Assembly: GCA_016713885.1 (NCBI GenBank) | Contig: JADJOF010000001.1 | Span: forward strand, 682,001 to 746,000 | DNA: 64,000 nucleotides | Origin: Bdellovibrionales bacterium | GTDB lineage: Bacteria; Bdellovibrionota; Bdellovibrionia; Bdellovibrionales; JAMPXM01 | Direction: 5' to 3' | Part shown: positions 45,105 through 53,979 of the stretch, piece by piece | How the letters are laid out: every line of letters begins with the position of its first letter | Numbering within the stretch: the stretch's first letter is position 1 | Translations under genes and position numbers: made by a program | The notes under the pieces: generated by a model | The model's database searches: none | Told to the model about the DNA's origin: nothing | What the model saw: only the letters and a program-made list of their open reading frames with translations

Positions 45105-45692
45105 TTAGGGAATGATTTCCGCGGAAATAAATGTACCATCGAGTTTTACATAGATATTGAGCGTTTCCGTAGTGAGGGAAGAGTTGACTTGGCCTCGAGC
45201 TACCGTGCTGCCGTTAAGTTGGCCCTTTGTTAGTGTGAAAGTCGTTAGGCCATCAAAAAACATCTTAACTTTAGGATCGGCAGCATTGTCCAAGACATAG
45301 TGAAGCGTGTTCTCGGTCAACGTTGCAGCGTCCTTGTCAGGCCACTGAGGATCTGGACCAGCACTTCCGCCAACAACCACTTGGTATGCGAGAACCTTTC
45401 CCTCTTTGTCGAACGATAATTGAAGCTGCATAGGCTGACTGCCGTTTTCGGGCTGGGATTGTGACGCCCTCGCAGTGAAAGCTACTGGACCTTGATTGGA
45501 GATTTTGATTTCAACTTTTTCGAGTTTCGTCAAAAAATTGCCGTCGATTTTACCAAGGGAAACAAGTCGGTCAATTCGATGGGCTGTAAGCTCTGCCACT
45601 TTTGCACTGGACGCAGGGGCTGCCCAAGACACGTTTGTGTTTAGTAATAGAAGCGTAGCTGATAAGACTGCTGAAAAGATTGTTGCATTCAT
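45105..45692 (-). CDS. Hypothetical secreted protein in copper operon
   Basis: 195 residues with a clear signal peptide (LSATLLLLNTNVSWAAP). The mature protein is predicted beta-rich with few cysteines (none seen), including QPMQLQLSFDKEGKVLAYQ and TLNIYVKLDGTFISAEIIP. Not recognised. Probably periplasmic. Belongs to the minus-strand operon under the csoR at 47621 by spacing (32 bases after the next upstream gene). Confidence 0.6.
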   Translation of the reverse strand: MNATIFSAVLSATLLLLNTNVSWAAPASSAKVAELTAHRIDRLVSLGKIDGNFLTKLEKVEIKISNQGPVAFTARASQSQPENGSQPMQLQLSFDKEGKVLAYQVVVGGSAGPDPQWPDKDAATLTENTLHYVLDNAADPKVKMFFDGLTTFTLTKGQLNGSTVARGQVNSSLTTETLNIYVKLDGTFISAEIIP

Positions 45693-45724
45693 TTTTTATT
45701 TCTCCGTTTAGATTGTTTTTCTTT

Positions 45725-46651
45725 TTATTTAACTAGGGTACCAATACAGGTATTGGCCTTAAAAGCATTTGGATCTAACGCAATTGCTGCCATACTCATT
45801 CCTTCTGCGCGCATTTTTTCTTCAGAAACTTTATCTGACACCAGCAGATCTGAAACGATGTCGTGAAGCATGTGATTGTTATCAAAAGCCGCAGGTATTT
45901 TCGGAAAACGACTAGCGAAAGCGGGAGCTTCCGTTGCCGTTTCGGGCATCATATCAAATGGTGCCGAATCGGGCAGATCTGAAATTAGAATTCTGAATTC
46001 TTTGAGTGTTGCCGCAACAGCAACGTCGCGCTCTGCTTTCGTCGGTTTGAGCAGGTCTTCATAAAGGCGAATTTGAAACCAATGATAACTCCAAATAAGC
46101 AGGTTAAAGCTGGGAAAGTTTCTGCGAAACGCTTTAGAGAAGTAATGACCATCCATAAACATCATCGTTTTACAAACATCAGTAATGGCAAGTCTTGGCA
46201 TTGCATTGTATTGATCGTATAATTCATTTACTCTTTGAGTCATTACAGTTCCGCGGTCACGCGAAGTGGCCAGCACATCAAGCACAAATTGATGGAGCAT
46301 ATGGGACCAGTCAAAGAGACTTACGATTTTCGGAAATTTGTAAACATAAGACGGCGCAATATCAGCTTCATCAACTTTTACATTGGGAGGATTTTTTAGG
46401 ATATCCATGATGTCTTTAAGAAGCTCTTTTTCAAAGGCTTGCCGATCAACAATTTTGCCTCTGTTATTTATAAGCCTTTCATAGACCAGCGCATGTCCAT
46501 AATCGAAGGCAAATAGGAGTCGCTGCGCTTCGGGATACATCTCGCCAAACTTATAGGCTTCGACTGGGCGTGGGTACCAAACTACTTCAGCCTTAGAAGC
46601 GGCAGACATCATTGATACAAAAACCGAAACAAACAAAATCATTTTTTTCAT
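45725..46651 (-). CDS. Secreted protein with three FD-x2-H-x-L motifs
   Basis: 308 residues with a signal peptide (ILFVSVFVSMMSAASKA). A motif of the form F-D-x2-H-x-L recurs three times: FAFDYGHALVYERL (about residues 48-61), SLFDWSHMLHQFVLDVL (about 114-130) and AAFDNNHMLHDIVSDLL (about 254-270); the second and third are preceded by FPKI. The repeated Asp/His pairs suggest metal or haem binding. No family recognised. AGGAG precedes the start, 10 bases after the frame-corrected end of the upstream gene. Confidence 0.65.
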   Translation of the reverse strand: MKKMILFVSVFVSMMSAASKAEVVWYPRPVEAYKFGEMYPEAQRLLFAFDYGHALVYERLINNRGKIVDRQAFEKELLKDIMDILKNPPNVKVDEADIAPSYVYKFPKIVSLFDWSHMLHQFVLDVLATSRDRGTVMTQRVNELYDQYNAMPRLAITDVCKTMMFMDGHYFSKAFRRNFPSFNLLIWSYHWFQIRLYEDLLKPTKAERDVAVAATLKEFRILISDLPDSAPFDMMPETATEAPAFASRFPKIPAAFDNNHMLHDIVSDLLVSDKVSEEKMRAEGMSMAAIALDPNAFKANTCIGTLVK

Positions 46652-46661
46652 AACTTACTCC

Positions 46662-47268
46662 TCATTGCACCAGTACAGCGCCAAATTCATTCCATCGATA
46701 ACGAAGGCCAGCTTCAACAGGGAGCATAATAGTGGGATCTTTCACTTCATAATGAATGTAAGTTTCCCAAGCCTGCTCCCTTGCCGCCGTTTTGCGGCCA
46801 ACCGGGGTTTATCGGACCCTGGCAAGTCCAATCATTTGCTACAAAAATAATTTTCAGAATGAATTCTGGAAACATAGGATCTGAGTTTCCAGAGAAACGA
46901 TTGTCTTGACCGGCAACATGTATGCAAGTTAGGGGAATTTGCTCTCCAGCGACAGTCATGTAGGAGCCCTCTTTTAAAAATATTTTTTCCCAAAAGTTTC
47001 GAAAGAATTTTCCCGTGGGCTTCAATGTGCCGTCGGTAATTAGAAAGTCGCTAATAATCGGCTCCTTCCATTTTGGTTGATCAAATTCCATTTTATAGTT
47101 GAAGTGCATATCGCCATTAGCCGGCATCGGTACTTTAAACTCAACTTGAGTGCGAATTTTTAACACTAAGTCCCGGTAGAACTTTTTTTCAGACGGAGTC
47201 GGCTCTCCAGCCAATGCTGAAAAGGAAATAGAAAAAAGTAGAACTGCCGATAATAAATTGAGCTTCAT
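46662..47268 (-). CDS. Hypothetical secreted protein with likely C-terminal frameshift
   Basis: As written the protein stops at 46747 (173 residues), ending in GLGNLHSL. In the adjacent frame, from about 46780, a protein-like C terminus reads REQAWETYIHYEVKDP and ends at a TGA at 46662, ten bases before the next start. A frame change near 46778-46785 is therefore probable. The N terminus is a signal peptide (LNLLSAVLLFSISFSALAG). The mature part includes two cysteines and aromatic-rich segments. Function unknown; second gene of the csoR-led operon. Confidence 0.6.
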
Positions 47269-47285
47269 GCGGGTGCTTCCTTTTT

Positions 47286-47621
47286 TTAATAAATGAGTTT
47301 AATAATCTCTTGGATCTTTTCTTCGGCTTTAAAAGCATCTTTCCCACCGAAAGCCGATTTTACGCAGCCCCTCAGGTGCGACTTGAAAACTTCAGACTCA
47401 ACAGCCTTAAGAGCTGCGGATGCTGCTTTCAGTTGAGCGATAATGTCAGTGCAATACCTGCGATCTAAAATCATTCGCTCGATACCCTCAATCTGGCCCT
47501 TTATCCTGTTAAGTCTTTTGATGTGGGCAGAATAATCTGGATGATCATGATTTCCATTATTCACCTTGATTTTCAGTACAGGCTTTTTGTTTCTTCCAAG
47601 AGCTTTCTCTTTTTCCAACAT
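47286..47621 (-). CDS. CsoR/RcnR-family metal-sensing repressor, second copy
   Basis: 111 residues, with an extended N-terminal tail containing His-Asp-His (NGNHDHPDY). The core has RL-x-R-I-K-G-Q-I-E-G, then RYCTDIIAQL, then FKSHLRGC, so the Cys-His-Cys copper triad is present. It is the first gene of the large minus-strand operon that reaches copA, and is divergent from the secreted-protein gene at 47724; the GC-tract palindrome at 47663-47682 lies between. Confidence 0.88.
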   Translation of the reverse strand: MLEKEKALGRNKKPVLKIKVNNGNHDHPDYSAHIKRLNRIKGQIEGIERMILDRRYCTDIIAQLKAASAALKAVESEVFKSHLRGCVKSAFGGKDAFKAEEKIQEIIKLIY

Positions 47622-47662
47622 AGCTAGTCATCCTTCTTCCGCTTCTTATGGCTGGATTGACA

Positions 47663-47682
47663 TATACCCTACGGGGGGTATA
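47663..47682. promoter_or_regulatory. CsoR-type operator, second copy
   Basis: TATACCC, six bases, GGGTATA: an inverted repeat with G/C tracts in the centre, the same style as the palindrome at 37208-37222. It is placed between the divergent starts at 47621 and 47724, so one repressor could control both directions. Confidence 0.78.
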
Positions 47683-47723
47683 GCTTGTTGTCAAAGCTAT
47701 TTTTATGGAAGGGGAATACAGGA

Positions 47724-48479
47724 ATGAAAAAAATATTGATGGCAATGGGCGCCATAGCGCTCTGGGGCCAGGTATCGTGGGGGCATGGCGGTGAGGAAAG
47801 CCGGATCGCACTTGAGCCGGACGTAATTTCTATGTCGGCAGGCAGTGCGAAATATAAATTCCAACTTATTGATACAGAAACTAAAAAACTAATAGGCGAT
47901 CAAGACTTGAATGTCGGGCATGAGAAAAAACTCCACCTTATAATATACGACCCCTCACTTCGGGAATTTCAGCACGTTCACCCCTTGTTCGATGGAACTA
48001 TGTGGATCGCCGATACGCAGTTTTCAGCTGATGGCAATTATTGGATTTGGGCTCAAGGCGAACTTGCATCTGACGGTGAGGAATTTTCCTCGTCAAATAA
48101 ACTTGATATCACTGGAGGCACATCAGCTTGGCCCACCCCACCTGTTCTAGGGAATCAGCGAGTCGGAACCTCGGGCGCATCGGCAATAGAACTAAGCAAT
48201 ACCAAACTTGTTGCGGGCAAGATGGTGATGCTTGATTTAAAGATGACTCGCACTGATGGAACAACTCCCAAATTAGAACCATATCTCGGAGCCTTCGCGC
48301 ATATTATAGCAACTCCTGCGGACGGTGATGCTTTGATTCATGTTCATCCGGTCGCCACTGGGCCCAGCGAAGGAATGCTTCATGCTACTTTTCCGACGGC
48401 TGGCGAATACAGGCTTTGGATTCAATTTATAGATGACGGAATTCTCAAAACGATACCCTTGTCGGTAAAAGTTTTTTGA
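47724..48479 (+). CDS. Secreted protein with two HVHP motifs
   Basis: 251 residues from ATG 47724. Signal peptide (MAMGAIALWGQVSWGHGG) followed by a two-domain beta protein; each domain carries a histidine motif: FQHVHPLF (about residue 85) and LIHVHPVA (about residue 210), each preceded by another His (KKLHLIIYD; GAFAHIIAT). The duplicated arrangement suggests two equivalent metal sites. Proteins of this kind accompany copper/silver efflux operons. First gene of the plus-strand unit leading to the RND pump. Confidence 0.65.
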   Translation: MKKILMAMGAIALWGQVSWGHGGEESRIALEPDVISMSAGSAKYKFQLIDTETKKLIGDQDLNVGHEKKLHLIIYDPSLREFQHVHPLFDGTMWIADTQFSADGNYWIWAQGELASDGEEFSSSNKLDITGGTSAWPTPPVLGNQRVGTSGASAIELSNTKLVAGKMVMLDLKMTRTDGTTPKLEPYLGAFAHIIATPADGDALIHVHPVATGPSEGMLHATFPTAGEYRLWIQFIDDGILKTIPLSVKVF

Positions 48480-48558
48480 GGGCAGTTGTCACAAAATCGA
48501 AAGTAACATCGTAATAAGGGGTGTAGGCCCATTATTACTCGAAAGGAATCTGACTAAT

Positions 48559-48984
48559 ATGAGAAAACTAATTTTTACATTGCTGATGACATTGATTTTA
48601 GGTGAGGGCGTAGTCTATGCCCACGGAGAAGATAAGCTAGGACCAAATGGCGGATTCATCCGAATGCCAGGTGCTTTTCACACGGAAGTTCTTCCTCTGG
48701 GGGCAAACAAATTGAAAGTTTATCTTCTGGATATCAATTGGGAAAATCCATCCGTTTTAAATTCAAGCCTTAGCGTAAACTTGAAATCAAAAACAACCTC
48801 TCAAGCAAAATGCGAAGCACAAGAGAATTACTACCTTTGCGAATTTCCTAAGGGAGTTGATCTCACTAAAAAAGGTGCACTCTCAGTAGAGGCCCAACGT
48901 GAAAACCAAAAAGGAAATAAAGTCTCTTACGAGCTTCCTTTGAAACTGCAAGTTATTGATGACGGCCACGGCGGCCATCAATAG
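48559..48984 (+). CDS. Small periplasmic protein of metal-efflux operon
   Basis: 141 residues. Signal peptide (TLLMTLILGEGVVYA), then HGEDKLGPNGGFIRMPGAFHTEV, a segment I associate with small periplasmic proteins in Cus-like operons, and a C-terminal DDGHGGHQ tail. His and Met residues at both ends suggest metal handling. AAAGGA precedes the ATG. It precedes the RND pump gene by 21 bases. Confidence 0.65.
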   Translation: MRKLIFTLLMTLILGEGVVYAHGEDKLGPNGGFIRMPGAFHTEVLPLGANKLKVYLLDINWENPSVLNSSLSVNLKSKTTSQAKCEAQENYYLCEFPKGVDLTKKGALSVEAQRENQKGNKVSYELPLKLQVIDDGHGGHQ

Positions 48985-49005
48985 CAATTCTGAAGGAGGG
49001 CTTCC

Positions 49006-52000
49006 ATGCTTGATCATGTTATTCGGTTTTCACTGACTCATAGACTACTGGTACTGACACTTGGGGTTATTATAACGGCTTACGGTCTTTTCACTGTAAG
49101 CCAAATGCCAATTGATGTCTTTCCAGATCTCAATCGTCCAACAGTAAACATCATGACGGAAGCTGCGGGCATGGCGCCAGAGGAAGTTGAAACGCTCGTC
49201 ACCCTGCCTTTAGAAACAGTTCTCAATGGGTTGCCCGGCGTTGAGAGAGTTAGATCCACAACAGGTATTGGCTTGTCTGTTATTTATGTCGAATTTGGAT
49301 GGAACACCGAGATCTATAGAAATCGTCAGCTTGTCGCCGAAAAGCTTCAGCTCGCAAAAGAAAAGCTACCTCAAGGCGTGACTCCAGTCATGGGGCCTAT
49401 CGCTTCGATCATGGGCGAAATTCAATTGATTGGCCTATCGTCGCCAAGTGGAGAAGTCAGCGCGCTTGATTTAAGAACTTTCGCCGATTGGACCATTCGC
49501 CCAAGATTGCTTTCCGTCCCTGGAGTTGCTCAGGTGATCGCCATAGGTGGAGGCGTTAAGCAGTACCAAATATTGCTCTCAGCCGAGAAAATTCAAAAAA
49601 ACCAGCTTCCGCTTGAAGAAATCGAAAAAGCGCTTTCGAAGATCAGTCTCAATACAACTGGTGGTTATATTGACCTCGATAAAAAAGAATTCTTAATCCG
49701 CAATATTGGTACGATTAAATCCGAAGAAGATATCTTAAATTCTGTAGTAGGTCTTCATCTGGGCCGCCCGGTTTTTGTCAGAGACATAGCCGAAGTTAAA
49801 CTTGGGCCTCAAATTAAACGCGGTGATGGCAGCGTGAATGGAAAGCCATCTGTCATTCTAAGTATTCAGAAACAACCTGGCAGTAACACGGTCGAACTCA
49901 CCGAAAAAATCGATGCCGCACTTAAGGAACTTGAAAAATCATTGCCGAAAGGTGCTGTCTTTCATGGTGATCTATTTAAGCAAGCTCATTTCATCGAAGC
50001 TGCCGTTGATAACGTAAAAGAGGCGCTTCGGGACGGAACGATACTTGTTTTCATCGTGTTATTTATGTTCCTGCTGAATTTCAGAACCACCGCAATCACG
50101 TTAACGGCGATTCCACTTTCACTTCTTGTGACCGCAATCGTGTTTCATTTCTTTGGACTTTCAGTCAACACGATGACTCTCGGCGGCCTTGCTGTCGCCA
50201 TTGGCGAATTAGTGGATGATGCCATCGTTGATGTTGAAAATGTCTTCAGGCGCCTGAAAGAAAATAAGACTCTCGAGAGTCCATTAAATACACTTCAGGT
50301 TGTCTATAACGCCTCATCTGAAGTGAGAAATTCCATCGTATTTGCAACGATCATTGTGGTCTTGGTTTTTCTTCCCTTGTTTTACATGAGTGGGATTGAA
50401 GGCCGTTTATTTATTCCACTCGGTGTTGCTTACATAGTCTCCCTTATTGCCTCTCTTTTAGTTTCACTCACAATTACGCCTGTACTTTGCTCGTTTCTCC
50501 TAGCCAAAGACAAGCTGATCGATCACCAGGACGGGAAACTTGTGAAGGTCCTAAAAAATTGGGACCGAAAACTTTTGGTGAAATCACTCGATCACCCGAA
50601 CGTAGTTTTTGGAATTGCTGGAACGCTTTTTGTTCTCTCGCTGATTCTCATCCCTTTTATGGGCCGAGATTTTTTGCCTAAATTTAATGAAGGGACTGCT
50701 ACCGTCGGTATGTTGGCACAGCCTGGAATCTCCCTTGAAGAATCAAATAAACTAGGAACTCAGGCAGAAGAAATCCTTCTCAAAATTCCGGAAGTTAAAT
50801 CAGTCGCGAGGCGAACAGGTCGGGCGGAGCTTGATGAACACGCCGAGGGCGTGCACTCTTCAGAAATTGATGTGGACTTTAAAGAGGGCGGCAGAAGTAG
50901 AGATGTCGTCTTAAACGAGATGCGCGAAAAGCTTGAATCCATTTCCGGTGTGTTTTCAAATATCGGCCAACCAATCTCTCACAGACTCGATCACCTCTTG
51001 TCAGGAGTGCGCGCCCAAATAGCGATCAAAGTTTTTGGACCTGACCTGAATACACTTCGAAGCAAAGCTTCAGAGATATACAAAGCCCTTGATGGCACAA
51101 AGGGCCTTGTTGATCTTCAGATCGAACAACAAGTTCTTATTCCTCAAGTTAAAATTCAGCTCCTGCGGGATGAGGCTGGACAATTTGGCATGGTGGCTGG
51201 CGAACTTTCAGAGACTTTAGAGAAAGCACTCAATGGTGAGGTCATTGCCCAGGTCCTCGATCAACAAAAAACTTTTAATGTATATATGCGTTTCGATGAC
51301 AAGTCGCGGGCGAATCTTGATCTTATCAAACAGACGGTTCTTAAAATTATGCCGGATGGTCGGAAAGTTACTCTGGAAAAAGTAGCGGATGTTTTTGAAT
51401 CTCAAGGCCCAAATCAGATCAACCGTGAAAATGCGCAACGACGTATCGTTGTGTCCGCAAACTCCTCAGGTCGAGATCTAGATAGTCTTGTCAGCGAAGT
51501 TCAAGACCGAATTCAAAAACAAGTACCAGTCCCCGAAGGTTATTTCATTCAGTATGGCGGGCAATTCGAAAGTCAAAAGTCAGCAAGTCGCCTTATTTTG
51601 TTTTTAGGAATTCTCTCTTTAATCGGCATTTTTATAGTTCTGTATGCCCACTTCAAATCGTCGTTCATTGCCTTACAGGTCATGCTCAATATTCCAATGG
51701 CTCTTATCGGGAGTCTTGTTGCGATCTACTTATCTGATCGGGTCTTCTCTATCGCCACAATGGTCGCATTTATCACACTCTGTGGCATCGCAAGCCGAAA
51801 CGGGATCATGATGATTTCCCATTATATACACCTCATGAAATATGAGGGAGAAAAGTTCACTAAGGAAATGGTAATTCGAGGCTCCTTAGAACGGCTCGTA
51901 CCTGTTCTCATGACAGCTCTTACGGCCATTCTAGGTCTTTTGCCGCTTGTTTTGGCTCGAGGTGCTCCTGGCAAAGAAATTCTTCACCCAGTAGCAGTCG

Positions 52001-52137
52001 TTATCGTAGGCGGACTCTTGAGCTCGACACTTTTGGACATGTTCGTGACTCCAACAGTATTTTTTCGATTCGGAAGAAAATCAGCGGAGCGCAACTTAAT
52101 CTCTAAAGAAATAGAACTAAAACCAACTCATCACTAG
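49006..52137 (+). CDS. HME-RND heavy-metal efflux pump (CzcA/CusA superfamily)
   Basis: 1043 residues, full length. N-terminal membrane span, then VDVFPDLNRPTVNIMTEA and ETLVTLPLETVLNGLPG. The TM4 relay reads GELVDDAIVDVEN: the second Asp and the Glu of the CzcA relay are present while the first Asp is Ala. Late spans include ITLCGIASRNGIMMISHYIH. The substrate is not certain; neighbours with histidine motifs point to Cu/Ag. GGAGG precedes the ATG. No periplasmic adaptor gene is found in this operon. Confidence 0.9.
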   Translation: MLDHVIRFSLTHRLLVLTLGVIITAYGLFTVSQMPIDVFPDLNRPTVNIMTEAAGMAPEEVETLVTLPLETVLNGLPGVERVRSTTGIGLSVIYVEFGWNTEIYRNRQLVAEKLQLAKEKLPQGVTPVMGPIASIMGEIQLIGLSSPSGEVSALDLRTFADWTIRPRLLSVPGVAQVIAIGGGVKQYQILLSAEKIQKNQLPLEEIEKALSKISLNTTGGYIDLDKKEFLIRNIGTIKSEEDILNSVVGLHLGRPVFVRDIAEVKLGPQIKRGDGSVNGKPSVILSIQKQPGSNTVELTEKIDAALKELEKSLPKGAVFHGDLFKQAHFIEAAVDNVKEALRDGTILVFIVLFMFLLNFRTTAITLTAIPLSLLVTAIVFHFFGLSVNTMTLGGLAVAIGELVDDAIVDVENVFRRLKENKTLESPLNTLQVVYNASSEVRNSIVFATIIVVLVFLPLFYMSGIEGRLFIPLGVAYIVSLIASLLVSLTITPVLCSFLLAKDKLIDHQDGKLVKVLKNWDRKLLVKSLDHPNVVFGIAGTLFVLSLILIPFMGRDFLPKFNEGTATVGMLAQPGISLEESNKLGTQAEEILLKIPEVKSVARRTGRAELDEHAEGVHSSEIDVDFKEGGRSRDVVLNEMREKLESISGVFSNIGQPISHRLDHLLSGVRAQIAIKVFGPDLNTLRSKASEIYKALDGTKGLVDLQIEQQVLIPQVKIQLLRDEAGQFGMVAGELSETLEKALNGEVIAQVLDQQKTFNVYMRFDDKSRANLDLIKQTVLKIMPDGRKVTLEKVADVFESQGPNQINRENAQRRIVVSANSSGRDLDSLVSEVQDRIQKQVPVPEGYFIQYGGQFESQKSASRLILFLGILSLIGIFIVLYAHFKSSFIALQVMLNIPMALIGSLVAIYLSDRVFSIATMVAFITLCGIASRNGIMMISHYIHLMKYEGEKFTKEMVIRGSLERLVPVLMTALTAILGLLPLVLARGAPGKEILHPVAVVIVGGLLSSTLLDMFVTPTVFFRFGRKSAERNLISKEIELKPTHH

Positions 52138-52148
52138 GAGAGAATTAC

Positions 52149-52550
52149 ATGAAACGAATTATACTTTTAACAGTCCTTATCTTCTCGTTTGGAATTGCAA
52201 ACGCACACGAGGGTCACGACAAAACCCCCGGGCTCCAGTCCACTCGTCCAGGGGGAACCATAAAGGGTACGGATCATATCTACCTCGAACTGGTTTCTGA
52301 TAAAGATGGCGTTAAGCTATACCCTATGGATCACGATAAAAAGCTAATCCCACTATCCGACGTCAAGATGGAGGGTAAAATGACAATCCCGCGAAAAAAT
52401 AAAACGCAAGTTTTAAAGTTTACAGCTCAAGATGACCACTTTGCCGCCAAGGTCGATGCAAAGGGTGCTCATCGCTACGATCTCGAAGCATCAGTCACTC
52501 ACGGTGGAAAAACTGAAAAACTTAAGTTCAGCGTGGAACCGCAACAGTAA
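52149..52550 (+). CDS. Small secreted protein between RND pump and TolC genes
   Basis: 133 residues. Signal peptide (ILLTVLIFSFGIANA), then HEGHDKTPG at the mature N terminus and a beta-rich domain (YLELVSDKDGVKLYPMDHDKK). His and Met residues are consistent with weak metal binding. AGGAGAG precedes the ATG, 11 bases after the pump stop. It takes the operon position where an adaptor gene might be expected, but is far too short and lacks the barrel-sandwich motifs. Confidence 0.65.
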   Translation: MKRIILLTVLIFSFGIANAHEGHDKTPGLQSTRPGGTIKGTDHIYLELVSDKDGVKLYPMDHDKKLIPLSDVKMEGKMTIPRKNKTQVLKFTAQDDHFAAKVDAKGAHRYDLEASVTHGGKTEKLKFSVEPQQ

Positions 52551-52566
52551 GACCACAGGAGAGCTT

Positions 52567-53868
52567 ATGAAAAGTCGAACTTCTTATATTCTAAAGTTCA
52601 TAGTTGGAGCGCTCCTGCTCCAAACACCTTTGCAATCATTGGCTGACCACCCAAACGAGGGCGCGTTCACTCTCGAGCAGCTAATTAAGGAAGCCGAGGC
52701 TCAGAATTTTGAAATTAAAGAAGCCGAAAGCACTTATAAATCTTCCCAAGCACAAGTCGACGCTAAATACGGTAAGTTTCTGCCTCGCCTTTCGGTCGAA
52801 GGCGGCCCACAAACAACTAAGTTTGACGACGATAAGAACTCAGGAACAACTCTTTATGGTAAGGCAGATTGGAATCTCTATCGTGGAGGTCTTGATCAGG
52901 ATAATTTTGAGAAGTCCCGGATTCAAAGGGATTTAGATCAGAAAAAGTTTGAGGCTTCAAAGTCGAAGGTCATTCGCGACGTTAGCCGAAACTTCCATGA
53001 GCTTTCATTCTTGTTAGAAAGCTCGGCACTTAAAGAAAAGGCCCTTCAATTAAATCAGGAACAGATGAAGCTCGCAAAACTCAAAAAGAGCTCCGGCTTC
53101 ACATCAAGCGCGGACGTTATTGAATTTGAATTACGAGAGGCCACACTAACTTCAGATCTTAAAATGATCTCTCAGTTGACCACAGAGAAATCTCGCGAAC
53201 TCTCTGTGCTCCTTGGCAGGAAAGATCTTTCTTCATCACTTTTGGTAAAAGGACATTTAGCTAAAGAGACGCCTTCAATTTCCAAAGAAGATATTTTTAA
53301 ACGCCTAAGGGAAAGTAATATCGAAATTGTTCAAGCAAATGCTGAAGCACAATTGAGCCAAAAAGACGCGGCCATCGCAAAATCAGGGTTTTTGCCGTCT
53401 GTCGATTTGGAGGCGAAGTACGGAAAGATAGCAAACGAAGAAAGAGTTTTCTCAGAAAATAATAACTACTCTCTAATGTTGAAAGTTTCGGTGCCGTTAT
53501 TTTCTGGCTTGGAAACACTCAATGAAACTAGAGCAGCAAGATCAACCATTGCAGCCAAAGAAGCAAGTGCGACTCGAAAAACTCTTTCTGGTCAGGCAGA
53601 TGCGGAAAATCTTTTGTCTCAGCTCACCACGATTTCAGACCGAATCAATTTAGAAGAAAGAAACCTCTCAAAGTCGGAAGAGTATTACAAAATCACGCTG
53701 GGAGAGTATAGACGAGGCGTGAAGAACTCGCCTGATATGGTTGGCGCATCAGAAAGACTACTCGAAGCAAAAATCAGGAATCTTGAGTATCGAAAAGAAT
53801 ACTACCTGACGAAGCTTAAAATTTACGAACTTGTAAGCAGTGACCCAGTTCGCGAAACGAAGCGTTAA
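52567..53868 (+). CDS. TolC-family outer-membrane efflux protein
   Basis: 433 residues from ATG 52567 (AGGAGAG upstream). Signal peptide FIVGALLLQTPLQSLA. Two outer-membrane efflux repeats with long helices (FTLEQLIKEAEAQNFEIKEA; NIEIVQANAEAQLSQKDAAI) and conserved strands such as GKADWNLYRGG. It is the outer-membrane channel for the pump encoded at 49006-52137. Last gene of this plus-strand unit. Confidence 0.85.
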   Translation: MKSRTSYILKFIVGALLLQTPLQSLADHPNEGAFTLEQLIKEAEAQNFEIKEAESTYKSSQAQVDAKYGKFLPRLSVEGGPQTTKFDDDKNSGTTLYGKADWNLYRGGLDQDNFEKSRIQRDLDQKKFEASKSKVIRDVSRNFHELSFLLESSALKEKALQLNQEQMKLAKLKKSSGFTSSADVIEFELREATLTSDLKMISQLTTEKSRELSVLLGRKDLSSSLLVKGHLAKETPSISKEDIFKRLRESNIEIVQANAEAQLSQKDAAIAKSGFLPSVDLEAKYGKIANEERVFSENNNYSLMLKVSVPLFSGLETLNETRAARSTIAAKEASATRKTLSGQADAENLLSQLTTISDRINLEERNLSKSEEYYKITLGEYRRGVKNSPDMVGASERLLEAKIRNLEYRKEYYLTKLKIYELVSSDPVRETKR

Positions 53869-53979
53869 GACTCCCTGATTACAATACGCCAGCCAGCAAT
53901 CAGATCCTCAGAGTCTGACGAAATCCCTGGCGAAGTGCACGAGCTGTAACGTGAGCGAACATCTGACTGAAGACCTAAA

